Assembly (NCBI GenBank): GCA_030427085.1 | Contig: JAUHXH010000004.1 | Span: 248,001 to 312,000, forward strand | Length of the DNA stretch: 64,000 bases | DNA from: Gammaproteobacteria bacterium | GTDB taxonomy: Bacteria > Pseudomonadota > Gammaproteobacteria > Pseudomonadales > Halieaceae | Reading direction: 5' to 3' | Shown: positions 7,354 through 16,060 of the stretch, in pieces | How the letters are laid out: each line of letters starts with the position of its first letter | How positions within the stretch are numbered: the first letter of the stretch is position 1 | Notes under the pieces: model-generated | Seen by the model: only the letters and a program-made list of their open reading frames with translations | Databases searched by the model: none | What the model was told of the DNA's origin: nothing | Made by a program: the position numbers and the translations under genes

Positions 7354-10300
7354 TTGCAAGCCCTTTACTCGGCGAAACAAAAAGCCGGTCGCGCACTGGT
7401 GGTCGATTGCAGCGAAGAATTTCGCCGTGCGCTGGGCTTTCTGCTGCGTAAACTGGGCTTCGAAGTGGTCGGTGAAACCGGCCATTACCAAAATGCCCGC
7501 GATATCCTGCAAACCCGACATTGTGACCTGCTGATCACGTCGCTTGAGCTGTACGGCGACGAAGCGGTTGAACTTGGCGGTGGTGTCAGTCTGGCCTACC
7601 TGATGCACAGCCGCATTCGCGGACAGGTTATTTTCCTCTCTCGAGGTACCGAAACACCCGATGAACTGGAGGCCGCCGCGGCCTGCCAGCCGGTGGCCTG
7701 GATTGCTCGCACCGGCACCGACATGGAGCCTGCCGAGCGGCTGGCGCTTAAATCGGCCCTGACGCAGTACGCCCATTTACGCGAACATCAACGAGCACTG
7801 GATGCGCAGCAACATTTGTTGGACGAGCTGTGCAGCGCGGTGCTGTATATCGACACGGCTACCGGCGCGGTCTTTGATTACAGTGAATCACTGCTCACAT
7901 TGTTGGGCCTTAGCGGCCGCCGTATTCTGGATCGCCAGTGGTGGGAAGTGTTGCCGGTGACAGGAGAGTCCCGCGACAACAACCTGGCCTATCTGGTGGC
8001 TGCCGGCGTTAGTGCCCCGCTACCGCCGATGACCGTGCTCGACGCCAATGGCGATGAGATTCTGCTCGGCGGATTCATCGTGCCCACCGGTTATCGCGAC
8101 CGCAAAGCACTCGCCCTGATGTTGCAGCCACTGGCTGGTAGCGAGCAAAGTGACTTTGTGTCGCATGTGGCCAGTGATGACGTGATCGCGATATTGGGTG
8201 TGTCGCGTTTACATCTGGACGCCCAGTGGGGCGTGCAAGATGTGCCGCGCTTCATGATGGACTTGCGCGCTGGCTTGCTGGAAATCGTGCGGCAACAGGA
8301 TCATGTGGCCCTGCCGGGGGCTGCGACCATCTGCATCTGCCTGCGTGACATCGACCTTGATAGCGCCAGTGATATCGCCAACGCCCTGCTGTCTCACTTG
8401 CGCGATGCGCCGGAACGGCATGGCATGGGAGCGAGCAACGCTGCTATTACGATTGGCCTGGCCGCAGCGAAAAACTATTCCGGTGCACTGTCCTGTCTCT
8501 GCGCTGCCAACGATGCCTTACTCAGCGCACAAGCGGATGACAGCCAGTCGCCGGTACATGTTGCCAGTGAGAGCGACCAGGCGCTGTTGCTGCAATCGCT
8601 GTTGTTTGCGCGCGGGGCCTTATCCGCCAGCGGCTCCACCGGACCCTACCACCAGTTTCTGGAAAATCTCTCTGCGCTGTCTGGCCAGTATGAAAAGGCT
8701 GCGGACTACGAACGTGCGCTGTCTGATCTTTTGCTGTCTCAGCAGGGCCTCTCAACGGTGGCGCTTTACCGACGTCGCTTTCGTGACAAATTTGAGTTTG
8801 TCAGCGCCTATGGCGCGGGCACAAATGGCGAAACAGTTTCGCTGCTGGAAACAGAGCTGTCGGAAATGTTCCAAATGGAACGCAAAAAGCTCAAGCCAGC
8901 CATGCTGGACCATGCCCGCGTGCTCCGGGAACAGGAAGTTCAGACCACGCTGTATCCGCTGGAGTTCTCCGAAAGTCTGGTGGGCTTTATTGCCTTGTCA
9001 GCCAGGTCGGCAACGCTCCCCCGACACTTGCAGGCAACGCTGGATCACTCCGCCCTGCACCAGGTCGTACGGCAGCTCGCCCACTACCCCCAGTGGCGAG
9101 ACACTATTGAAGGCGAAAAACCTCAGACCAGCCCCGTAGCCAGGCCGGTGGAAACCAATATCGACGGCTACGTTGGCGACAACATGGAGGGTGCGGTCGA
9201 CCAGGCGATTTTTCTGGCCCGGCTCGATATGCCGATTGCGATCGTGGGCGCGCGCGGTACCGGCAAAATGTATGTGGCGAGAATAATCCACGGTGAAACC
9301 AGTTTCGCCCCGGACAACCTGGTGAGTCTAGACTGCAGGGAATTGCGTGGTCGCGATCAGGCCAACACTCGTATCGGCCGGATACTTGAACAGGGTGAGA
9401 ACAAAACCATCGTGTTCAAGTCACCTCACCTGTTGAATAGCGAAGTTCAGCAGCGGCTGGCGAAACAGCTCAGTACGCGAACACTGGCCGACACCCGACC
9501 GCGCCGATATCTACCGCGCGCCAAGTACATCGCCCTGTTCCCCGAACCGCTCGACGTTCTGCAGCGCCACCGCGGCCTTCATCCCCGCCTGGCCAGCGTG
9601 TTTGCAGGCTATCCCATCACTGTGCCGCCCATTAAAGACCGCAAACAGGCGGTGTTGCGCTGGGCCCATAAAATTCTCGGGCAGGAGGGTGAGCGCGCCG
9701 GGCGCACGATGAAAGGTTTTACGCCGGATGCTGAAGCGGCATTGCTCCAGCACGACTGGCCGGGCAATATTTCCGAGATGCGACAGTGCATCATTAAAGC
9801 GCTGGGCAGTACGGAAAAAGAGTGGATTACGCCGGTGGATCTCGGACTGTTCAAGGGCATCGATCCCCAGTCCCGTGGTGCCGGCACCGATCCCCTGCCC
9901 TTTTTGGCGGGCTTCGAGGCCAGCCCCGAGGAGGGCGAGGATTATCAGCCCACCTTGCTGGAGTCGCTGGACCTGGCACTGGGTACGGCCGTTACCGAGT
10001 TGGCGGAGGCGGACACGGTTCGACCTCTGGGTTCGTGGCTGGATGATGAACTGGTGCTGGCAGCCTGTGAGCGCTATGGCGGAGACAGCCGCCGGGCGGC
10101 GGAATTCCTGCAAATCGCGAGCCGCAATATCGGCCGCTGGATGCCGAAAATCAATGCGCGGCAGGCGGAGCGTGATCGCTGCCCGCAATGGCGGGAATCC
10201 AGCCGGATAATTCACGAGTGGGTGCGTTCAGTGCCGCCACCGGATGAGTCACCCATTGAACAGTGCCGGGAATTATTGATTTCACACGTGGCCAGCTACG

Positions 10301-10392
10301 CCGGTGATCTGAGTGCGTCGACCCGGGCCAGGATCATGGGTGTATCTACACCCACCTATCAAAAACGCCTGCAGGAATTGCTGGAGGGCTAA
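7354..10392 (+). CDS. Multidomain regulator with degenerate REC, PAS, GGDEF, GAF, sigma-54 AAA+ and Fis-type HTH domains
   Basis: A 1,012-residue protein. Domains in order: receiver-like (about 12-125), in which the phospho-acceptor Asp position is Ser63 (LLITSLE); PAS-like (145-255); GGDEF-like fold (275-415) with the signature replaced by GAATI (322-326) but with the conserved ITIGLA and AANDALLSAQ segments; GAF-like (430-585); AAA+ of the NtrC family (610-830); Fis-type HTH (about 895-935); and a C-terminal HTH-like tail. The AAA+ domain keeps a Walker A (GARGTGK, 632-638) and WPGNISEMR, but the GAFTGA loop is missing and Walker B is VFKSPH without acidic residues. It is therefore unlikely to remodel sigma-54 and may act as a DNA-binding or scaffold protein. 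The start is uncertain: TTG 7354 is preferred and GTG 7399 is possible. It heads an apparent operon with the next two genes and lies upstream of the pil-chp cluster. Confidence 0.75.
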   Translation: MQALYSAKQKAGRALVVDCSEEFRRALGFLLRKLGFEVVGETGHYQNARDILQTRHCDLLITSLELYGDEAVELGGGVSLAYLMHSRIRGQVIFLSRGTETPDELEAAAACQPVAWIARTGTDMEPAERLALKSALTQYAHLREHQRALDAQQHLLDELCSAVLYIDTATGAVFDYSESLLTLLGLSGRRILDRQWWEVLPVTGESRDNNLAYLVAAGVSAPLPPMTVLDANGDEILLGGFIVPTGYRDRKALALMLQPLAGSEQSDFVSHVASDDVIAILGVSRLHLDAQWGVQDVPRFMMDLRAGLLEIVRQQDHVALPGAATICICLRDIDLDSASDIANALLSHLRDAPERHGMGASNAAITIGLAAAKNYSGALSCLCAANDALLSAQADDSQSPVHVASESDQALLLQSLLFARGALSASGSTGPYHQFLENLSALSGQYEKAADYERALSDLLLSQQGLSTVALYRRRFRDKFEFVSAYGAGTNGETVSLLETELSEMFQMERKKLKPAMLDHARVLREQEVQTTLYPLEFSESLVGFIALSARSATLPRHLQATLDHSALHQVVRQLAHYPQWRDTIEGEKPQTSPVARPVETNIDGYVGDNMEGAVDQAIFLARLDMPIAIVGARGTGKMYVARIIHGETSFAPDNLVSLDCRELRGRDQANTRIGRILEQGENKTIVFKSPHLLNSEVQQRLAKQLSTRTLADTRPRRYLPRAKYIALFPEPLDVLQRHRGLHPRLASVFAGYPITVPPIKDRKQAVLRWAHKILGQEGERAGRTMKGFTPDAEAALLQHDWPGNISEMRQCIIKALGSTEKEWITPVDLGLFKGIDPQSRGAGTDPLPFLAGFEASPEEGEDYQPTLLESLDLALGTAVTELAEADTVRPLGSWLDDELVLAACERYGGDSRRAAEFLQIASRNIGRWMPKINARQAERDRCPQWRESSRIIHEWVRSVPPPDESPIEQCRELLISHVASYAGDLSASTRARIMGVSTPTYQKRLQELLEG

Positions 10393-10398
10393 GCAACA

Positions 10399-11013
10399 AT
10401 GGCCGATAAAGAAAAAAAGGCGAAGAGCGGCACGGGCAAGGAGGGGCGCGCTGACGGCAAAACGCCGGAGGAATACGCCGCAGAATTTGCCGCCCACGCC
10501 GAAGACGAACTGCCGGTTAATCTGGGCTTTTCGGCGCGGCTCAACATGCTGTGGGACCTCTCGGGTGCCGCCCCACCCCAGGAAGAAGGCCGCGTGCTGG
10601 CTATTCTGGCGCTGAACCGTGACTGGCGTGAAAGTGAGGTGCGTAGCTGGTTGCAGCGCGATGTGTTACCGCCGCGGCTCGATTTGCACAATATGGTGAA
10701 ATTCCTTGTGGCCCAGATTCAGGAGGGCCACAATGCCAACCGCTGGGAGGCCTTTCTGATTTACGGCGCTCCCATTGTGTCCTCTCCTATTAATAACAGC
10801 ATGTACCGCCAGGACCAGGCCCGCCGCGATATCGCCTCGATGATTTTTGCCCAGATTACCCATGAATACGGTATTCCCCCCTCAGCTTACGATGCGGACC
10901 GCGTGTTCCAGCGTTGCCTGAGTCTGATGCAGAAGTTCAATATCTACGAGCTGCGTGATTTCCAACCCGGCCATCTGGAGCCCTTTCGGAACTACATGTT
11001 CGGGAACGAGTGA
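10399..11013 (+). CDS. Unknown 204-residue cytosolic protein
   Basis: It starts at ATG 10399, six bases after the preceding stop, and its TGA directly abuts the GTG of the CheB-like gene, so the three are co-transcribed. The first 35 residues are charged and Lys/Glu-rich (KEKKAKSG). The rest looks globular and helical with several aromatic residues, ending in GHLEPFRNYMFGNE. There is no signal peptide or membrane segment and I recognise no family. Its position between a degenerate NtrC-like regulator and a CheB suggests a role in the Pil-Chp pathway, but the sequence itself shows no such motif. Confidence 0.65.
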   Translation: MADKEKKAKSGTGKEGRADGKTPEEYAAEFAAHAEDELPVNLGFSARLNMLWDLSGAAPPQEEGRVLAILALNRDWRESEVRSWLQRDVLPPRLDLHNMVKFLVAQIQEGHNANRWEAFLIYGAPIVSSPINNSMYRQDQARRDIASMIFAQITHEYGIPPSAYDADRVFQRCLSLMQKFNIYELRDFQPGHLEPFRNYMFGNE

Positions 11014-11931
11014 GTGGCAGCGCCACTGATTGGCCTCGCTTTTGAGGGCTTGCTGGGCGAAGCGTTACAGGGTGATCTGGAGCGCGCCGGCTACCGGGTG
11101 GAACGGTCCACTCGCCTGTCCACGTTACAACGCTTGATCGCCGAGGACCGGGTGCGTGCCTGGCTGTTTGATGCCCGCTGTGAAGCCACTCTGGAGCAAT
11201 TGCTGCCCTCCCGGCAGTTTTTACTCCCGGCAGACAACCCCCCGGATGTTGCTGACCGCATGGGCTATTCGCGGTGGGTGGCTGGATTGATCCGGCAACT
11301 GGACCAGGCGGTGGATACGCTCGGGCCAGCCCCGGGCGATAGCGCCGAATCTACTGTTTGGGGTGATACCCAGGCTGTCTGGCTGCTGGCGGGATCCGCT
11401 GGTGCGACCACCGCTGTGCAGGAATTCCTCAACGCCTTTCGCCAGCCGCCTCCGGTGGGCTTTCTCTATGCCCAGCACTATGACCCCAGGCGTCAGGAAC
11501 AATTGCGCGATTTCTGCCTGGAGAACCCCCGCTTCTCGCTCCACGTTGCCGAGGGCCAATGCCAGATCCAGCCGGGCAGGATCTTGATGGTGCCGCCGCG
11601 TAGTCGGGTCACCATCAGCGCTTTTGGTGTTATGTCCACCACGCGATCCGACTGGGGTGGACAACACAGCCCCAGTATCGATGAATTGCTGGTGATCCTC
11701 GCGGCGGCGCGATTGCAAGCGGCGGGTGTCATCGTGTTTTCCGGGATGGGCTGTGATGGTGCCCGCTCCCTTTCCCAGTTCCACGCAGCCGGTGGCACCG
11801 TGTGGGCGCAGGTACCCGAAACGGCCATCTGTGGTGCCATGCCCCAGGCCGCCATCGACACCGGGCTGGTTCAACGCTCGGCCTCCCCCGCTCATCTCGC
11901 ATGGGCATTAGAGCATCTCTACAACTGTTAA
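11014..11931 (+). CDS. chpB: CheB-type protein-glutamate methylesterase (ChpB-like)
   Basis: A 305-residue protein starting at GTG 11014. The C-terminal CheB methylesterase domain has the catalytic triad in place: Ser128 in GSAGATTAV, His155 in YAQHYDP and Asp248 in GMGCDGARS. The N-terminal 100 residues resemble a worn receiver domain without a clear phosphorylation pocket. It should demethylate or deamidate the receptor PilJ, opposing PilK. In Pseudomonas chpB lies downstream of chpA; here it lies upstream of pilG in a different transcription unit. The match to the methylesterase family is strong; the assignment to PilJ is inferred from context. Confidence 0.85.
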   Translation: MAAPLIGLAFEGLLGEALQGDLERAGYRVERSTRLSTLQRLIAEDRVRAWLFDARCEATLEQLLPSRQFLLPADNPPDVADRMGYSRWVAGLIRQLDQAVDTLGPAPGDSAESTVWGDTQAVWLLAGSAGATTAVQEFLNAFRQPPPVGFLYAQHYDPRRQEQLRDFCLENPRFSLHVAEGQCQIQPGRILMVPPRSRVTISAFGVMSTTRSDWGGQHSPSIDELLVILAAARLQAAGVIVFSGMGCDGARSLSQFHAAGGTVWAQVPETAICGAMPQAAIDTGLVQRSASPAHLAWALEHLYNC

Positions 11932-11964
11932 CTGCGTCACAAAACGTCTTCGGCTGACCCGAAA

Positions 11965-11987
11965 AAACCCCTAAAAAACGGGGGTTT
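11965..11987 (+). terminator. Probable terminator after chpB
   Basis: AAACCCC (11965-11971), loop of nine bases, GGGGTTT (11981-11987). The T-run is only three bases long on this strand. It separates the upstream three-gene operon from pilG. Confidence 0.45.
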
Positions 11988-12010
11988 CTGGAGAAAACTG
12001 CAGTTTTTAG

Positions 12011-12040
12011 TTGAAGCTGCGCTTGCTATCCCAGAATACT
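12011..12040 (+). promoter_or_regulatory. Putative sigma-70 promoter of the pilG-chp operon
   Basis: TTGAAG (12011-12016), an 18-base spacer, then AATACT (12035-12040). It lies about 65 bp before the pilG start, in the only sizeable gap (170 bp) of the region. Confidence 0.4.
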
Positions 12041-12103
12041 GTTGCTGCGTTCCCGTGGAATATGGAATCGAATTCCAAGTAGCCATAACAACAGAGGGCT
12101 GAC

Positions 12104-12517
12104 ATGACAGATCAAACCGAAGAGCTCGATATTAGCGGCGTCAAGGTCGCAATTATCGATGACGCCAAGACAATCAGGATGATGATGAGTCATACCCTGC
12201 GTGGTATGGGTTGCGAGGTAGAGTGTGCGGAGGATGGCTATAAGGCGCTGGGTATGCTGCGTCGTTTCAAGCCAGACCTGATCTTCCTCGACATCACCAT
12301 GCCTGAGCTGGATGGCTATCAGACCTGTACCTTGATCCGCAATGCTGAAGACACCCGTGAAACACCGGTGATCATGCTGTCGTCTTCCGACGGTATCTTC
12401 GACATCGCCAAGGGCCAGGCTCGTGGAGCCACCGCACACGTAACCAAGATCCCACCGGAAAGCGTGCTGCGTCAGCTCATCTTCAACTACACCAATCGCA
12501 AGATCCAGGCGGCTTAA
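12104..12517 (+). CDS. pilG: PilG-like single-domain response regulator
   Basis: A 137-residue CheY-type receiver. The acidic pocket is IIDDAKT (Asp19/Asp20), the phospho-acceptor is Asp63 in FLDITMPELDG, and the conserved Lys is in HVTKIPP. In twitching-motility systems PilG is phosphorylated by ChpA, drives pilus extension and links to cAMP signalling. pilI follows directly; a second CheY-like gene (pilH), which follows pilG in Pseudomonas, is absent from this cluster, although a receiver is fused to the C-terminus of ChpA. Confidence 0.9.
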   Translation: MTDQTEELDISGVKVAIIDDAKTIRMMMSHTLRGMGCEVECAEDGYKALGMLRRFKPDLIFLDITMPELDGYQTCTLIRNAEDTRETPVIMLSSSDGIFDIAKGQARGATAHVTKIPPESVLRQLIFNYTNRKIQAA

Positions 12518-12520
12518 TCC

Positions 12521-13087
12521 ATGGATCTTTCAGCGAACCGTTCCCTGGACCTGTTGGCACGCAGCTATGAATTTGAAGCTGTGTCGGCACCGGTACAGGA
12601 GAACAGCGTCATGCTGTGGGTTGGCACGTCGCTCTCCATTTCGGGGGTGCCGCTGTTGATCGGTGAGGGTGAGTTGGAAGAAATCATCGAAACCCCGCCG
12701 GTAACGGCGATTCCGGGCACCAAGCCCTGGGTCATGGGTGTTGCCGCCCACAAGGGGGGCCTGCTCCCCATCATTAGCGGAGACGTACTGTTCCGCAAGC
12801 AGCCTTACTCCGGCCGCGTACGTGAGTACTGCATGGTCATTCGCCGCCCCGGTTACTACTTCGGCGTAACGCTGAGCAAAATCGAGCGGACCATGAAATT
12901 CCCCATTCACGACCGGTTGATGGATCAAACTGTTGATCCCGACTTCGCCCCGTACTCCCTGGGCGGTTTTGAATTCGATAATAAATTTTTGGCGATTCTC
13001 GATATCGACAAGCTAATCGCCGATGCCGATCTTTCCAACGCCTCTGCCACGGCACAAGATCCAACTGAGGACCATTCCGATGACTAA
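12521..13087 (+). CDS. pilI: PilI, CheW-like coupling protein
   Basis: A 188-residue protein dominated by a CheW domain (about 30-170; segments VPLLIGEGELEEII, AIPGTKPWVMGVAAHKGGLLPII and FAILDID-like FLAILDIDKL). It couples the receptor PilJ to the histidine kinase ChpA at the cell pole. The start codon lies three bases after the pilG stop, and the end overlaps the pilJ start by eight bases, so translation is coupled. Confidence 0.9.
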   Translation: MDLSANRSLDLLARSYEFEAVSAPVQENSVMLWVGTSLSISGVPLLIGEGELEEIIETPPVTAIPGTKPWVMGVAAHKGGLLPIISGDVLFRKQPYSGRVREYCMVIRRPGYYFGVTLSKIERTMKFPIHDRLMDQTVDPDFAPYSLGGFEFDNKFLAILDIDKLIADADLSNASATAQDPTEDHSDD

Positions 13088-15182
13088 AACACAAAAACGT
13101 GGTGCTTCCAGCTTCTGGATGACCGTTATGACCATAGGTATCCTCGCCTGTCTTGGCGGCATGGGGTACACCTTCTACATGATCCAGCAGGAAGCTGGTG
13201 AAGAGGGCGGGCACCGTCTGGTGGTAGATGAGCTACGAGTGATCTCGGAGCAAGTTGCCGTCCGGGCGCGTGAAACCGTACAGGGTCAGGAAGTGACCTT
13301 CGAAGAGTTGGAAGCCCAGCTCGGCAAGTTCGATAAAGAACTGGCGAAACTGAATAACGTAGGCCTTGATCGTGAAGTCCAGTTGGTTCAGAACCGCTGG
13401 GAGCCGATTGCCGCCTCCGCCCGTACGCTGATTGAAGCAGGCTCGGGTATCGTTTTCACCCACGCGGTATCTGAAGAGCTGGAAACGAATATTCGCCCGA
13501 TCCAGGGTGAGTTCGCCGCGGTGGTAGACATTCTGCGCGACGAGCAGGTGTCTCCCGAGACCATGGCTTCCGCCCAGCGCACCTTGTGGCTGTCCGAGCG
13601 TATCGCCCGGAACATCGACAAGATTCTCGCCGGTGGTGCCGACAGCCAGAGTGCGGCGGATGAATTCCGCAATGACGCGGCCAGCTTTAACCGCATCGTA
13701 GACGGCCTGCGTAACGGTAACCCCTTGATTGGCATCGATAAAATTGCTGATCCGGACGCCATTGCCTCGCTCGAAGAAGCCTCCAACCAGTTCTCCGTTG
13801 TATCCGGTTCTATCGACCAGATTGCTGGCGCTTCGGCACAACTGCGCGGCGCAGCGGAAGCCCGTGAGGAAATCGTTAACTCCTCCGCCTCCCTGCAGGA
13901 CGGTATCTCGGCGCTGATTCCCGCCATCGACAAGATGACCGTAGCGCGTCTGACCGACCGCGGCTCGCTGATGGCACTGTTCGCAGCACCGGGTGTGCTG
14001 GCGGTTGGCCTGATGGTAGTAATGTACGGCGGCCAGCGTCGCCGGGTTGAATACACCGAGCGTGGTGTAGCCGACATTAACGGCGCCCTGGTTAAAATCG
14101 CGGAAGGTGACCTGACCGTGATCGTTCCCGAGGACAACGACGTAACTCGCGAGATTGCCCGGGAAATCAACATCTCCACCGAGCGCCAGCGGGAGCTGAT
14201 CCGCAACATTCGGACTCCGTTTGAAGTGTCGATTGAGGAAATTACCAAGATCGGTCACATCGCCCAGGGCCAGGTGGACAAAGGTAAGGAACTGACCCGC
14301 TCGGTTGTGGATTCAACCACTGCTGCGACCGAAATGGTGCGGACTTCTGAAGAGATTAAGTCTTCTACTGCTGAAGCGGCATCAACGGCCGAGCGCGCCC
14401 GGACTCAGGTAGCCCAGGGTTACGAGCTCACCAAAGACATGTCCAAGGCCTCCGCCGACGTGCGGGAGGCGGTACAGGAAACGTCCAAGTCTGCGAAGCG
14501 CCAGGGTGAGCTGATTCAGTCAGTAACCACCGCGGCCGAGTACATTCAGGCCCTGAACACCAAGATCTCGGTTGTTGCGATTAACACCCGTATCGAGGCG
14601 GAGAAAGCCGGTGAACACGGCCGTCCCTTCCTCGGTATTGCGGAGGCGATCGGTGACCTGCTGCGGGAAGCGGAAGAAGAGGGTCGTAAGGTAATTTCCG
14701 AGGTGCGCATGCTGCAAAACATGTCCGCGGAAAACCTGAGCTCTATGGAAAACACCGTGGGCAACATTGTGACCATTCTGGAATACATCGAGCGCCTGGA
14801 CAGCTCGCTGGAGGAAATCAACGAAGGTTCCGGCGCGATTTCCGACATCGTACGTTCGGTGGATGACGCGGCCGGACAATCGGCCAACAGCGCACGCCAC
14901 ATGAACAACTCCATGTCCGAGATTCGCGAGCGTAACGTGGACATTTCGGAATACAGCGAATCTACCCAGAAAGGGGTGAGCTCGCTGCAGCAAACCATGC
15001 GCGAAGTGGCCGAGAACCTCAGCCAGTTCCGTATCGAGCAAAACGAAACGGCGACTGCTTCCAGTCAGGAAGACCTGGCCGACATCGACGATCTGGAGCA
15101 CATCCACGACGCCTCGCAGGTACTGGAGGAAGACGAGATGGAAGCCCTGGAAAACGCCGATCGCGACGAGAAGCAGGCCTGA
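13080..15182 (+). CDS. pilJ: PilJ, methyl-accepting chemoreceptor of the twitching pathway
   Basis: A 700-residue receptor. The start at ATG 13080, overlapping the pilI stop, is preferred to an in-frame ATG at 13023 inside pilI because the N-terminus then reads as short basic head plus membrane span (about 13-38). A periplasmic helical sensor (39-290) follows, then a second span around LFAAPGVLAVGLMVVMYGG (about 300-320), a HAMP-like segment, and a long coiled-coil signalling hairpin whose tip is near VVAINTRIEAEKAGEHG. The C-terminal tail is acidic. Family members sense pilus retraction or PilA. Methylation by PilK and demethylation by the CheB-like protein are expected. Confidence 0.92.
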   Translation: MTKTQKRGASSFWMTVMTIGILACLGGMGYTFYMIQQEAGEEGGHRLVVDELRVISEQVAVRARETVQGQEVTFEELEAQLGKFDKELAKLNNVGLDREVQLVQNRWEPIAASARTLIEAGSGIVFTHAVSEELETNIRPIQGEFAAVVDILRDEQVSPETMASAQRTLWLSERIARNIDKILAGGADSQSAADEFRNDAASFNRIVDGLRNGNPLIGIDKIADPDAIASLEEASNQFSVVSGSIDQIAGASAQLRGAAEAREEIVNSSASLQDGISALIPAIDKMTVARLTDRGSLMALFAAPGVLAVGLMVVMYGGQRRRVEYTERGVADINGALVKIAEGDLTVIVPEDNDVTREIAREINISTERQRELIRNIRTPFEVSIEEITKIGHIAQGQVDKGKELTRSVVDSTTAATEMVRTSEEIKSSTAEAASTAERARTQVAQGYELTKDMSKASADVREAVQETSKSAKRQGELIQSVTTAAEYIQALNTKISVVAINTRIEAEKAGEHGRPFLGIAEAIGDLLREAEEEGRKVISEVRMLQNMSAENLSSMENTVGNIVTILEYIERLDSSLEEINEGSGAISDIVRSVDDAAGQSANSARHMNNSMSEIRERNVDISEYSESTQKGVSSLQQTMREVAENLSQFRIEQNETATASSQEDLADIDDLEHIHDASQVLEEDEMEALENADRDEKQA

Positions 15183-15190
15183 GCTAAACC

Positions 15191-16060
15191 ATGAACCTGG
15201 CCAACGTACAACGTCCCCAGCCCATCCGGAACGAGCAACTGGCGCAGTTGATGCACCAGTTGCGGGTTCACGCGGGCATTACCATCGAGAGCCCCAGCTC
15301 CGTGATCGCACACTACGTGCAGGAGCGGATGGTGGCGCTGCAGATGGAAACTGTGGACGCTTACCTGGCCCTGTTCGACAACAGCATCAGCGCCCGTGCC
15401 GAATGGTTGGCGCTGGTCGACTTGCTGACGGTGAAAGAGACCCGCTTTTTCCGTCAGTCCGAAGCGCTGGCCTGTGTCAGCGCACATTTGAAAACCTTGA
15501 TGGAAGGAGGCCCCGCGCCGCGGGAAGTTTCCTTCTGGAGTGCTGGTTGCTCCACCGGTCAGGAAGCCTACTCCATCGCCATGGTGGTGGAAGACATCCT
15601 GCGCCGCTACGCCCCGTGGCTGGAGTGGCACGGTGTGGGCACTGACATCAGCTTTCAGGCTGTCAGTAAAGCCCAGCAAGGCTGCTACCCCGAACTGTAT
15701 ATCCAGGGTGTTCCCGGGCATTACAGAAAGAACTATCTCGAAGATGCAGGCGACGGACAGTACCGGCTCAGTGCCGACATTCTCGCTCGCACACACTTTC
15801 TGCACAGCAATCTGCTGCACGTGAACAGTGTGCCGTTCTCGGACTTCAACATCATTTATTGCCAGAACGTCCTGATCTATTTCGAGCGTGAAAAACAGCG
15901 CTGGATCATCGATCAGCTGGTTGACCGACTGCAGCCCGGTGGGCTGTTGATCCTCGGTGCCGGTGAAGATGTTCGTTGGACCCATGCCAGTATGCGTCGA
16001 GTTAATTGGCCCGGTGTAACTGCTTATAAAAAAATTGGAGGCTGTCTTAATGACCACTAA
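15191..16060 (+). CDS. pilK: PilK, CheR-type chemoreceptor methyltransferase
   Basis: A 289-residue S-adenosylmethionine-dependent glutamate methyltransferase. The N-terminal helical CheR domain (about 10-90) contains VKETRFFRQ; the SAM-binding domain carries SAGCSTGQEAYSIAM, GTDIS and the NIIYCQNVLIYF motif. It methylates PilJ. The gene lies eight bases after pilJ, and its end overlaps the start of the next gene by 11 bases. Confidence 0.93.
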   Translation: MNLANVQRPQPIRNEQLAQLMHQLRVHAGITIESPSSVIAHYVQERMVALQMETVDAYLALFDNSISARAEWLALVDLLTVKETRFFRQSEALACVSAHLKTLMEGGPAPREVSFWSAGCSTGQEAYSIAMVVEDILRRYAPWLEWHGVGTDISFQAVSKAQQGCYPELYIQGVPGHYRKNYLEDAGDGQYRLSADILARTHFLHSNLLHVNSVPFSDFNIIYCQNVLIYFEREKQRWIIDQLVDRLQPGGLLILGAGEDVRWTHASMRRVNWPGVTAYKKIGGCLNDH

